This document shows positions 53,093 to 63,697 of a DNA stretch of 64,000 nucleotides, in pieces; within the stretch, counting starts at the first letter, position 1; each line of letters starts with the position of its first letter. The stretch is from Steromphala cineraria. Lineage: Eukaryota; Mollusca; Gastropoda; Trochida; Trochidae. The notes under the pieces are model-generated. The model searched no databases. It was not told where the DNA came from and saw nothing but the letters and a program-made list of their open reading frames with translations. A program made the position numbers and the translations under genes. Location: assembly GCA_916613615.1 (NCBI GenBank), contig OU744731.1, forward strand, positions 52,428,645-52,492,644. The letters run 5' to 3'.

Positions 53093-53782
53093 TCTTGCTG
53101 AGGAATCAAGAGTGTTATATTGTCTTCTTAATGAGGAACGAAGAGTGTAATATTGTCTTCTTGCTAAGGAATCTAGAATGTAATATTGTCTTCCTGCTGA
53201 GGAATGAGGATGTAATATTGTTTTCTTGCTAAGGAATGAAGAGTGTAATATTGTCTTCTTGCTGAGGAATCAAGAGTTTGATATTGTCTTCTTGCTGAGG
53301 CAATCAAGAGTTTAATATTTTCTTCTTGCTGAGGAATCAAGAGTGTAATATTGTCTCCTTGCTGAGGCAATCAAGAGTTAAATATTGTCTCCTTGCTGAG
53401 GAATCAAGAGTGTGATATTGTCTCCTTGCTGAGGCAATCAAGAGTTTAATATTTTCTCCTTGCTGAGGAATCAAGAGTGTAATATTGTCTCCTTGCTGAG
53501 GCAATCAAGAGTTTAATATTGTCTCCTTGCTGATGAATCAAGAGTTTAATATTGTCTCCTCGCTGAGGCAATCAAGAGTGCGATTTTGTCTCCTTGCTGA
53601 GAAATCAAGAGTGTAATATTGTCTTCCTGCTGAGGAATCAAGAGTGTAGTATTGTCTCCTTGCTGATGAATCAAGAGTGTAATATTGTCTCCTTGCTGAG
53701 GCAATCAAGAGTGTAAAAAAAATTCTTGCTAATGAATCAAGAGTTTAATATTGTTTTCTTGCTAAAGAATCAAGAGTTTAAT

Positions 53783-54660
53783 TTGTTGGCTAGGGGAATT
53801 AAGGTGCGTTCACTAAAAAGTGGTGGGGATCCCCTTTCGAGGTTTAATTTAAACAAAGATTCAGGGGTTTGGTCTTGGGGGTATTTTATCCCTTTTCTCC
53901 AATGGGTTATTGGGGTTATAAATTCAAAATGATAAAAAAAATCAAATAGTATGCACTTGAACATGTGTTGTCGTGATAGCTATTTGGATAAATGCCCCTG
54001 TGAACAATTCTTTCCAGTTTTCTGATCATTTTCTCTCGACCATTGATCAGGTAACACAGTAACACACATAAAGGGAACATTGGATGTTTTAATTAATTCG
54101 AAGCAACTTGTGGTTTTCAAGACTAAACATTTCAATTTCTTATGAATTATAAGGGTTTTATTAAAATAAGTTTAATGCTATAGCTACTCAATAATTTGTA
54201 AATTATTCTTTCCTTACTAACTTTCTAACGTTCCTCTTTTATCGTTTGTATATTGGATATTTAATTTATTTAAGTAAGATCGACTAGTTGAATATGTTTT
54301 ATTCAAGTCATTGCTTTAAAGACAAGTGAAGAATTTGTACAATTTCGTCAAAACATGTTTATCTTAGCCTTAGCTACGTATGTTTAACCCTTTCACAAGG
54401 CACATTAACAAGTTTGATAACAATCACATAGGTTGAGAAGGAACCAGGTTATTACTGAATTCCTTAAAGACGAGATAACGTTTGATATGTTGTAGGCTAC
54501 CTAAACTGTCGACAGGTTACAGCCAACATGATGATACCAGTTAAGAAGTACACTGGCAGTGTATCGAGTGCAAGTCTTGATGGATCTGTGGAACCACGGA
54601 CAATGATACAAGACTTCGCCATCGATCATTTTGAAGACCTGTTCAGGTAACCCAAATGTA
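53783..54660. repeat. Edge copy 14 of the macrosatellite segment, probable founder type
   Basis: The right-most and most diverged copy. It retains both stretches missing from the amplified copies (about 25 bp near 53991 and 27 bp in the exon-like block), has many scattered substitutions, and is followed by non-repeat DNA rather than 33-mers. The 68-codon open frame seen in the array copies is interrupted here by a stop and does not begin with ATG in any copy, so that frame is not treated as a gene. Confidence 0.88.
54528..54646 (+). CDS. Exon-like block, edge copy (40 codons, unknown protein)
   Basis: Starts with ATGATGATACCAG at 54528, is open for 119 nt and ends CTGTTCAG/GTAACC, a good donor. 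The peptide begins MMIPVKKYTGSVSSASLDGS and ends IQDFAIDHFEDLFR; I do not recognise its family. Two possible acceptors (GACAG and TTACAG) lie 5-12 nt upstream, so it could be an internal or a first coding exon. It ends in phase 2. The next candidate exon (54878) is open only in phase 0, so the two do not join cleanly. The block may be a real exon of an unrecognised gene, or a pseudo-exon carried by the repeat. Confidence 0.35.
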
Positions 54661-54877
54661 TTTCTTGAAATATCAACCTCAAATTTAAATTGTCAAACTT
54701 GTACTGGTATTTGTGTAAATATGAATAATGAAAGGAAGTTTAACGCGTAGTTTTGCTTTTTTTGTAACATCAACATCGAATCTCTTGTTTAGACTGTGTA
54801 AATTGTACTTGGTATTTGTATAGATACGAAAAATGTCAGGGACTGTATGCTTGTAGGCCTACAATTATTGACTTCAG

Positions 54878-54973
54878 GTGAAGAGAATCAAATGGTTTTA
54901 CGACCTCGGGACAGTAATGTTCACCGAGGCGATAGCCAGAGTCATAAATAATCCAGAGTCAACGTTCCAATAA
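54878..54973 (+). CDS. Possible exon, 31 codons then stop
   Basis: The acceptor ATTGACTTCAG ends at 54877 and is followed by 31 open codons (VKRIKWFYDLGTVMFTEAIA and so on) ending at TAA 54971-54973. The residue mix looks protein-like, unlike AT-driven frames nearby, but I do not recognise it. It lies 231 bp after the donor of the exon-like block at 54646, on the same strand, so the two may belong to one gene. The phases differ (that exon ends in phase 2, and joining gives AGG then TGA), so either an intermediate exon, a frameshift or decay must be assumed. Confidence 0.25.
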   Translation: MKRIKWFYDLGTVMFTEAIARVINNPESTFQ

Positions 54974-55309
54974 CTCTCCTCTATGGATCCTGGGACCAAG
55001 TTTGGTGCAAAGGTTTGATTAACTCCCTTTACTTAGCTTTCAACCAATCAGCTGTCTCCGCCGTCTCTGTCCGCGGGCGTATCAGATGGCTTCAATCGTG
55101 GCACAACTTGGCTTGGTCGTTAAGCTCAAAGGCGTCGGTAGATATTGGTTTCGAAAAGGGTATATATGTTTTCAGTTTAAAAAAGAAAACAACAAAACCT
55201 GTTCATAGAAAATATTCGAACACATTCCCTTAGTGTCTCTGGTAATGATATTTCCCGACATAAAAATCGATCGCTTCCCTTCCTTCGTGAGGTGCAAATT
55301 GTCCCCCGT

Positions 55310-55620
55310 ACGTCCGGATTCTTGTAAACGCGATATCTCATGGACCGTTGCACGAAATGTCTTCAGATTGCGTCACAGTCTAGTATGAGTATACATTAGG
55401 GGTATACGCAGACACTAGTCTCTTTGGGTGGCCTTGGATTAAATTCAAGGTCACCACGGCCACTTTTGAAAGTCTTGTTAACGCGATATCTCATGAACCG
55501 TTGGACTGAATGTCTTCAAAAATGGTCAAAACCTAAATTTGGAGACTACACAGACACCAGTTACTTTTGGTGACCTTGACCTTTTTTTCAAGCTCAAGAG
55601 GTTATAAAATTCCAATAGAG
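55310..55620. repeat. Dispersed bivalve-type repeat with two ~150-bp units
   Basis: AACGCGATATCTCATG followed by ACCGTTG and ATGTCTTCA occurs near 55327 and again near 55479, so one unit is duplicated about 150 bp apart. It ends with TGACCTTGACC near 55570. This resembles sequence scattered through many bivalve genomes. A related shorter stretch (CTCGTGAACTATCGCCATAC) appears near 56660. No open frame of note. Confidence 0.6.
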
Positions 55621-55936
55621 GATAACCATAACTTCTTCACAGCTGTTTGGTTAAATATATCCCATATACCATTGTTATAAAACGAAGTCAGTAGGATGCT
55701 TAAAACATTACATCTATGTTAGAAATTCTCCTTTATAAAGAAATCATATATGATAAAACAGACGGTTGCCAAAAGATGTAAATCTTAATTATGGAAATGA
55801 ATTGCGATCAAAAACATAAAATTGAAAATGATTATCAAATAACAATTCTTACTTAAATAGAGTATCAGGGGCAATGTCAAGTATTTGATGAGCTCCGTCG
55901 GTAGTAATTTACTTTATTTAAAACGTTTCGATGCAA

Positions 55937-56525
55937 TCATTCTCTCCCCACAGAGGCAACTCAGTCACACCTGAATTAGCCTCTGTTCTATTACGCCTAG
56001 ATCCTGGGGTTCCGGCAGTTTGCCCTAGCGGAAAAAAGTTGTCACCTTAAATATCTCCCTTATTTCCAGTCAATGAAAACACCTTTTGGATATCCATGAC
56101 TTGGGGAGTTCTTGACGGTCTTATTTTTCATTAACAGTGTGAGAGGGAAATAATTTTAAAATCAAATATAGATACGGTTTTTCATTAGATAGAAACTGTT
56201 TTATAATTGTGTAAATTATTATCTGTTTTATGATAGATTTTATTTTACTAATCAACCAAATAATAACTAATCATAAGGTAAAAAGCGATGGTTTGTAATA
56301 GGAAGAATTACCTCCCCTGGATGTTAAATTTCAACGAAAGCTTTGACGAACAACACGGAGATGGCCGAGGTTTTGAGAATGACCAATTTTGAAACAGCGT
56401 CGCTGATTGCACAGCTAACTTCGATTGCCTCCAATCAGATTTCTACCTTTCTACCCCGTGTATTAGCCGTAATAGAACAGAGGCTAATTCAGGTATGACT
56501 GATTTGCCTCTGTGGGGAGAGAATG
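55937..56525. mobile_element. hAT-like MITE, 589 bp, with long TIRs and 8-bp target duplication
   Basis: The left end CATTCTCTCCCCACAGAGGC (55938 on) is matched by GCCTCTGTGGGGAGAGAATG at the right end (to 56525). The inverted ends run about 58 bp to TTCTATTACG / CGTAATAGAA with only a few mismatches. The octamer CGATGCAA flanks both sides (55929-55936 and 56526-56533), as an 8-bp target site duplication would. No transposase frame is present. Eight-base duplications are characteristic of the hAT superfamily, which supports the class assignment. Confidence 0.82.
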
Positions 56526-56965
56526 CGATGCAACATGCCATCGTCGAATTCGCCTTTTTGCAATGTCCGTAGCACTCATGTCTCTAACATCTGATACCTG
56601 ACAGATTAAGGGCTAATGAGTATTATTCTTTTGCCCTAAAAATGTATTTATATATTGATCTCGTGAACTATCGCCATACGGTTCATCGGATGCACGTGAT
56701 TTTCATGAAATGTATGTTGATATTGACAATGTATCAGGGATGATCAGTGTGAGGATCTAAACTACTGGGTTCTATAAACACTTTACCGAATACAAAAGAT
56801 TATTTTGTGTCCTTTGTAAAGTCATATTTGTCAAAGTGACCTTGATCGGAGTTGGGTTTAAATAAGGTGTACGCACCCTTTTCTCGGTGTATCGACTTTA
56901 ACCCTCCCGCTGCCTATGGCTCGAAGGCCTCACGATTCTTGAAAATAGGATGATAAATCCTTAAA

Positions 56966-57485
56966 GATGCTGTTTCATACTTACATGCGGTTCAGGCTGA
57001 AATTTAGCTATTGAGAAAAGAAATACATCACTTTGTAGAAAAATCTTTCGTCGAAATTTTGATATCATATTTAGATTGTTAAATCAACAATAACATACTT
57101 ATTACGACGCTCAAAGCACAGTGCCCCTTGTAGAATGGGCATAGAATTTAACGAACCCGCTTTCGGTGACGTAATCATTACGCGTGTAGGATTTACACCG
57201 TGTCACAACTAGCGTATTTGCGTTCGATGGGTATCAACTTTGGCAGCAACGAATACCTTATTCGGAGAAAAAGAAAAGAAAATCTAGTCGTGCGCGACAA
57301 AGACGGTTCTCAAGCGTATATTTAGAGACCGGAAGTTGTGAGATGGCCACACTTGATTCGCCCATATCTTGGCTGCCGTTTCCGTAATTTTGGTAAATTA
57401 TCTCATATCTAATTAATTTTTGGTCCGATTTTCCCTAGGTTGGTCGCTAAATTTTTCTAAAAATACAACGAATACATTAAAAATA
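56966..57485 (+). repeat. Dispersed repeat, copy A
   Basis: Shares its whole length with 61512-62010 in the same orientation at a diverged level. Matching landmarks in order: CATGCGGTTC, GAGAAAAGAAATACATCAC, TTTAACGAACCCGCTTT, GGTGACGT(A/C)ATCATTA, ATTCGGAGAAAAAGAAAA, TCTAGTCGTGCGCGACAA and TTTTGGTAAATTAT. No transposase, long frame or terminal inverted repeat found. Family unknown. Confidence 0.75.
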
Positions 57486-59153
57486 CTTTTAAAAATATTG
57501 CAAGTATGATACAGCGACTGATATACCTTAAAGTTGGTGGACGCATCTAATAAAGTCAATTTTAATATAAATACATGATTCATGAAACGTCATTCAACAC
57601 TGCACGATCTTTTTTCTATGCATTTATGTATAGGTGTGTCATGCATGGAAAAAATATCTAACTATACATGGCTTGTTAGGAAAAAAACAATCATGTTTTG
57701 AATTAATGTTTCTGCGGTTCACTGATCCCCAAGCAATAGTTCGAAAAGTAAGTTATGGTTTAACGATCACAAAATATATCTGAATTGCAAATAAATTAGG
57801 GGTATTCAATTTTCCACTGCACATATGGCGTTGGTTTAAAGGGTATTTATTTTAACGATAACCACAGCAAAATATGTACATGACAATTCAATACATGCCT
57901 TCTGCGTTTACGTGTGATATATTGACACAGCTTTGGACCGATGTCAAACATCCGCATGTGTTAAATTAGCCGTTAAAATCTTTTGCGGAAATTGGAATGG
58001 TTTTGTTACAATCGTCTTACGTCGGTTAACTCATAGTCTGTGAAAGTTCCGAGGGCAGTATCAAAGTAGGAAGAATATCCTGAAATAACCTTAAGTCAGT
58101 GACGAATAAGTATGGACTTAATTTATTAATTTATTCATATATTTTCATATTTAAACTTGAATGGCCACAGTAATAGAAAATTGAGATATTTGATATGTAT
58201 TTTGAATACTTCAGTTAAGCTCATTGTGTCAGTCCTGTAAGGTAAATGTTTATGCATGTAGGAATATTAATTACTTACATCAATCTTTCACTTACGTGCG
58301 CAACAAGTGTACAGTTAGTTGACGCCTGCCATCGTCGCTAACGTCGCGTTTGTTATATTTACAAATATAAACCAGAGCCAAAAAGTTTGAACTCATTGAA
58401 ACTTAAGACAAGAGTCAAATTTACTTTACTTTATAGATTACCAAAAGAAGTTCTTTCTTTGTAATTAAATAAGAATGTAATGATTCATATAAGATTCATA
58501 TCTGGTATAAGAACACTATGGGCTAATGAGCTTGAGGGCCTGTTATATCGGGGAATGTTTTTGGGAACGTATTTCAAGGGGACATTCCAGTTTATACCTA
58601 TGTGATAAGTACATGATTATGACACTCGAGTTACCATTTTTTTTATTCACAATTGACAACTGGGTAAAGGAGAGTGCACACTCGATAAAAAAAAAGAGGT
58701 GAAGCAGTCCATCGGCGCTACAAGTGTGACATGCTTTTCTACAACTTACAATGCATTGTATGTTACTTTTATCAATGTAAACTTTTTGACACTCTTTCAG
58801 TACAGAAAATTGATTATATATGTGACGTTCCTAAACGACCGGAAGTCGATAGAACAGTGTCTTTAATATTACAATTTGTACTTATATGTACCTTACTGTA
58901 TGAATTTAGATTTAAGTCAAATTTGCTTGATATGATAAACATTGATATACACCTTTTTATATGGTAATACATTGTCATGGTTTTGGATTGCTATTAGCAT
59001 ATACCTCTTTAAACGCAACCACTGTGTCAATGCGGTTGAGGAATCGCTGCTTAGCGTAAAGAATTTATAATAAGCATCACTCGCCTCCACTGTAGTGCTT
59101 GAACGAAACCCAAAACCACAAGAGTCAAAAATTGAGAAATAGAAACAAAAACC
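57486..59153. other. Unassigned AT-rich stretch
   Basis: No exon, RNA gene or repeat boundary supported. The open frame at 58731-58967 starts with ATG but has no recognisable domain or splice context. Confidence 0.45.
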
Positions 59154-60772
59154 GAAAGTATATCGTGCTTTATTCGGACGATATTGTCAGATACACAGCT
59201 ATCAAAAAGATATAACGACAGAGCAAGGGAGACATAGAACTAGAGAAAATTGAGGATTCCGTGTTATATACAGACGTTGTGTCAGATTCACAGCTATCAA
59301 ACGAAGACGGGGATATAACGTAAGAGGGGAACAGATAGACACATAGAGAAGGAGAAAATTGAGGATTCCGTGCTTTTTACAGACGGTTGTCAGATTCACA
59401 GCTATTAAACGAAGACGGGGATATAACGTAAGAGGGGAACAGATAGACACATAGAGAAGGAGAAAATTGAGGATTCCGTGCTTTTTACAGACGGTTGTCA
59501 GATTCAGAGCTATCAAACAAAGACAGGGATATAACGTGAGAACAAGGAACAGATAGACACATAGAGAAGGAGAAAATTGAGGATTCCGTGCTTTATACAG
59601 GCGCCGTTGTCAGATTCACAGCTATTAAACGAAGACGGGGATATAACGTGAGAGGGGAACAGATAGACACATAGAGAAGGAGAAAATTGAGGATTCCGTG
59701 CTTTTTACAGACGGTTGTCAGATTCAGAGCTATCAAACAAAGACAGGGATATAACGTGAGAACAAGGAACAGATAGACACATAGAAAAGGAGAAAATTGA
59801 GGATTCCGTGCTATTTAAAGACGGTTGTCAGATTCACAGCTATTAAACGAAGACGGGGATATAACGTAAGAGGGGAACAGATAGACACATAGAGAAGGAG
59901 AAAATTGAGGATTCCGTGCTTTTTACAGACGGTTGTCAGATTCAGAGCTATCAAACAAAGACAGGGATATAACGTGAGAACAAGGAACAGATAGACACAT
60001 AGAAAAGGAGAAAATTGAGGATTCCGTGCTATTTAAAGACGGTTGTCAGATTCACAGCTATCAAACAAAGACAGGGATATAACGTGAGAGAAAAGAACAG
60101 ATAGACACATAGAGAAGGAGAAAATTGAGGATTCCGTGCTTTATACAGGCGCCGTTGTCAGATTCACAGCTATTAAACGAAGACGGGGATATAACGTGAG
60201 AACAAGAAACAGATAGACACATAGAAAAGGAGAAAATTGAGGATTCCGTGCTATTTAAAGACGGTTGTCAGATTCACAGCTATTAAACGAAGACGGGGAT
60301 ATAACGTAAGAGGGGAACAGATAGACACATAGAGAAGGAGAAAATTGAGGATTCCGTGCTTTTTACAGACGGTTGTCAGATTCAGAGCTATCAAACAAAG
60401 ACAGGGATATAACGTGAGAACAAGGAACAGATAGACACATAGAGAAGGAGAAAATTGAGGATTCCGTGCTATTTAAAGACGGTTGTCAGATTCACAGCTA
60501 TCAAACAAAGACAGGGATATAACGTGAGAGAAAAGAACAGATAGACACATAGAGAAGGAGAAAATTGAGGATTCCGTGCTTTATACAGGCGCCGTTGTCA
60601 GATTCACAGCTATTAAACGAAGACGGGGATATAACGTAAGAGGGGAACAGATAGACACATAGAGAAGGAGAAAATTGAGGATTCCGTGCTTTTTACAGAC
60701 GGTTGTCAGATTCAGAGCTATCAAACAAAGACAGGGATATAACGTGAGAGAGGAACAGAAAGTAATAAACAC
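59154..60772. repeat. Minisatellite, about 110-bp unit, 14 copies
   Basis: GGATTCCGTG recurs at 59253, 59363, 59471, 59581, 59691, 59801, 59909, 60019, 60129, 60241, 60349, 60459, 60569 and 60679, spacings 108-112 bp. Units come in types by the bases after that marker (CTTTTTAC, CTATTTAAAG, CTTTATACAGGCGCC) and by GACGGGGATATAACGTAAG versus GACAGGGATATAACGTGAG. The CAGGCGCC type recurs at 59581, 60129 and 60569, hinting at a 4-5-unit higher order. The array ends about 100 bp before the start codon of the phosphodiesterase gene, so it lies in or next to its promoter. Minus-strand frames here are repeat by-products. Confidence 0.93.
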
Positions 60773-60873
60773 AGAAAGTATACCGTGCTGTGTCTTGACT
60801 CTGTTATAGGATCAACAGCTTCATAACAGTTGGAGATTGGTACAGGTTTAACCGACAAAGTCCATCCTCTAAG

Positions 60874-60943
60874 ATGACGAAACGTGATATTGGTCGTAGC
60901 TGTTTACTTCTGGCGTTAATACAAGTTGTGCGTTCTGATTACG
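60874..60943 (+). CDS. SMPDL3: SMPDL3-like phosphodiesterase, exon 1 (signal peptide)
   Basis: ATG at 60874-60876 opens 23 codons reading MTKRDIGRSCLLLALIQVV then RSDY, a short basic start, a hydrophobic core and a plausible cleavage after VRS, as in a secretory signal peptide. The exon ends GATTACG/GTTAGT at 60943, phase 1. Joining it to the acceptor at 63317 completes a Gly codon and gives SDYGYFWHITDHHYD, exactly where mature acid-sphingomyelinase-like phosphodiesterases begin. The frame and homology agreement across a 2,373-bp intron makes the assignment firm. The 5' UTR and promoter must fit in or before the ~100 bp between the minisatellite and the ATG; no clear TATA box was seen. Confidence 0.85.
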
Positions 60944-61511
60944 GTTAGTTGTGTACTTAGACTATTATAAACATTCTCAGTATATTGGGAATTAGAATGT
61001 GCTGTCTCGGAGACCACAAATGCACGCCGTAGTGCTGTAATATATTAAACTTATTTAAATGAGATTGATTTAAAGAATTTTTTTGTTTCTCTTTAACCCA
61101 TTTAAGAAAGCTGTCAAAGGCTATTTTCTTTAACATAATTATGATTATAGAGAACATCAGTGTTTCCCTTTAGATCCTGATAAGACGTGTTGAATTAGTG
61201 CCATCCTCGGTTACCCAGGGGCTTATGCTCTCGAAAGATGTCGATTTCCCATCATACATATATAGTCGTCTTTAAATGGTGTTCCTGAGATCTTTGAGAA
61301 TTATCTATGTCCAGATATATAGCAACACGCAACTTCGAAGGCATTATTCCCAACAAGTTTATCATCATCATTAACAATGTTGTATTAATTCATTTGAACG
61401 ACTCTTTTGAAGGTTTTTACAGTAAAAACTTCAAGGTGTGATATGGTTATTGCTGGAAACATTACAATTTTTGTTAACAATGTTTTGTTGCGTTAACGTT
61501 CTTTTTTGGTC

Positions 61512-62010
61512 ATTAAAGTCCTTTCGTTATAGTTGCATGCGGTTCGTGGTGAAATTAATCTACTGAGAAAAGAAATACATCACTCGGTAGAAAAATATTT
61601 CGTTGAAAATTTGATAGCATAGTTACATGTTTTAATCAACAATTGAATACTTATTTCGACGACCGAGGTACAATACCCTCTGCAAATGTGCCATAGTTTT
61701 TAACGAACCCGCTTTTGGTGACGTCATCATTATGCGTTTAGGATTCTCAGTTACGGCAATTGCGTCCGATTGGTATCAACGTAGGCGGCAACGAGTTCGT
61801 GATTCGGAGAAAAAGAAAATACAATCTAGTCGTGCGCGACAAGGATGGCTTTCAAGCGTTTATTAGGAAACGAAATTTTTAGATGGTAACACTTAATTTT
61901 ATTCGCCTTCAAGCCGAGCCGGAGCTGCCGTTTCGGTCATTTTGGTAAATTATTTGGTCAGATTTTCTCCAAAATTTGATAAAAAATGCAATGCATACAG
62001 TAATTATATT
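61512..62010 (+). repeat. Dispersed repeat, copy B
   Basis: Diverged partner of 56966-57485, same orientation, inside intron 1 of the SMPDL3-like gene. It contains the CRE palindrome TGACGTCA near 61720, where copy A has TGACGTAA. Indels and substitutions are spread along the whole length, so the two copies are old or belong to different subfamilies. Confidence 0.75.
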
Positions 62011-62253
62011 GAAAATAATGAACTTTACTACACTTTGAATATCGGGTTTTGATCATACTTCTTAGATATCGTTTCCTTCCTGGTTAATATCCTTTCATAC
62101 CCATACAATATTATAATCAAACAGCTTGAATGTTGCAAAGTGGTCCTCTTAATCAATTTATATGATATATTGAGGGTTTCAATATGTCATTTTGTGAAAC
62201 ACTGACGAAATGTTAAAGTAGCAAGACACTCAAGGCATCCTACCTTGTCAGAT

Positions 62254-63290
62254 CCAAGGATTGATTGATCGATAAGAATAGTGTGGCAATGAGTAAATTG
62301 ATAAGTGGATAGATGGCTGGCATTTGCCGGATGGATGGATGAATGAATGAAGACTTAATTGAATGATCGGATGGATGACCGGATCGGTGGATTGATAGAT
62401 GGGAAAATGGATGAGTTGATGAATGGACAGATGGGTCAGAGGGAGAGTGAATGGATGGAGAAGCAAATGAATGATTGATCAGATGGATTGATGGATGGGT
62501 GGGTGGATAGATGAATGGATGGTTTGATGAAGGGATGGACTGATGGATGAGTGAGCAGATTGGATTAGGTGGAGGGACATATAGGTTGATGGATAAGTTA
62601 TAGATGGGATTATGGATGGATGAATTGATGGGTTGATGGAAGAATTGATAAATGGATGAGTGAATAGATGGGTCGATTAGAAGATTTATTAATGGGTAAA
62701 AGGATTGACGAGTTGATTGAAGATCTCTACGTGTAACTTCCCATAAATGAAGTGGATGGATGGATGGATTGGTGGATGAAGGGGATGAATGAGCAGTAGG
62801 ATGGTCGGATCAGTGGTGGTTGAATGAATGAACAATTGGACGAGTGAAATAGATGGATGGATTTATGGATGTGCAGATAGGTGGATGGACGAGTAAATAG
62901 ATGGAGTGGATGGATGAGTTCATGGTTCAGGAGATAAACCTACTGTGTTTTTTTAATTTTCGTGGTCTAACGTAGATTCGATACCTGTTGATGTCATTCG
63001 GAGCCGAAGGCGTTATGCATGTCGACTCGTGTCATGAAGTTCGTTTCTATGGCAATGTACCGTGTATCAAACCGCGGTGAATCGGCAGTCATAAAAATCG
63101 TGTTCGAACGTAGGTTCGACCATAGAAATAAACGAATGAAATTTGAGGATTTTGAAATATCATGGTAAAATGATAAATGGATAAATAAATAGGTACATCG
63201 AGATGGATGGAATTGGGTGAATGCATGAGTGAACATATGGGTCGATTAGTGGATGGATTGATGGAATTCATGGATGGATAAGTTTCTTGT
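62254..63290. repeat. Degenerate GATG/GGAT tetranucleotide tract
   Basis: A run of imperfect GGATGGATGAAT-type repeats covers about 62254-62930 and 63170-63290. Non-repeat sequence separates them at about 62935-63165. The tract ends about 30 bp before the acceptor of SMPDL3 exon 2. Minus-strand frames rich in H, P, I and S (for example 62248-62466) are translations of this repeat. Confidence 0.88.
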
Positions 63291-63316
63291 AAGGTAACAC
63301 TGTATCTCCCACCCAG

Positions 63317-63509
63317 GTTACTTCTGGCACATCACGGACCACCACTACGACACGACCTACTGGACAGACCAGAGATCCTGCAATGACGCAGTTCCCACTC
63401 CGGGTATCTATGGAGACTACTGGTGTGATTCTCCCTGGAGACTCGTCAACGACAGCATCAACACCATGGCGGCCTTGAGGAAAGATGTCGACTTTATTCT
63501 ATGGACAGG
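63317..63509 (+). CDS. SMPDL3: SMPDL3-like phosphodiesterase, exon 2
   Basis: Encodes residues 24-87 of a calcineurin-like metallophosphoesterase of the acid sphingomyelinase-like family, secreted or lysosomal enzymes that hydrolyse phosphodiester or nucleotide substrates. The first metal motif D-x-H is present as D31 and H33 in WHITDHHYD, and the family pattern GDYWCDSPWRLV follows. The exon starts after CCCACCCAG (63316) and ends TGGACAGG/GTGAAC (63509), so Gly88 is split between exons 2 and 3 ahead of the metal-bridging Asp (WTGD motif). C45 and C60 are candidate disulfide cysteines. The assignment to the 3A or 3B type is not settled from this part. Confidence 0.93.
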
Positions 63510-63697
63510 GTGAACTATTTATTTCATGTTAACAATTTTATTGAGATGCTGGAACAAAGGGTATAAGTTAGTCTGGAGTATTCTCTAATCTAAACAGGGT
63601 CATGGACATTCACGGGTGATCACACGTTTACATCTATTGAAACTATTGGTGCAGTAACTTTATATTTAAAATTAATGCGGTATGCTTATCTCCTCAG

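Larger units (their letters stand above)
23690..53782. repeat. 30-kb array of a 33-bp repeat in nested higher-order units
   Basis: The basic unit is 33 bp and reads around GAGGAATCAAGAGTG and TAATATTGTCTTC; some units are 34 bp (GAGGCAATC, GAGGATATC types). As 33 is 11 codons, frames stay open on both strands: plus gives NQECNIVFLLR-type and minus QEDNITLLIPQ-type repeats, in runs up to 268 codons. Most such frames begin at TTG rather than ATG, shift frame at 34-bp units and break at every non-repeat segment, so they are not annotated as genes. Variant units occur in fixed order and define larger repeats of 1,063, 1,368 and about 5,034 bp. Thirteen copies of an ~840-bp unrelated segment interrupt the array. 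Confidence 0.95.
60944..63316 (+). other. SMPDL3: Intron 1 of the SMPDL3-like gene
   Basis: The intron begins GTTAGT and ends ATCTCCCACCCAG. It holds a dispersed repeat copy (61512-62010) and long degenerate GATG-type tracts (62254-63290). No additional exon was identified inside it. The short minus-strand frame at 60957-61157 has no domain. Confidence 0.8.

Noticed and set aside
23690..53782. CRISPR-like array reading of the regular repeats
   Set aside because: Units are contiguous with no unique spacers, and the setting is a eukaryotic genome with spliced genes.
62248..62466. His/Ser/Ile-rich minus-strand frame
   Set aside because: It is the translation of a degenerate tetranucleotide repeat in an intron.
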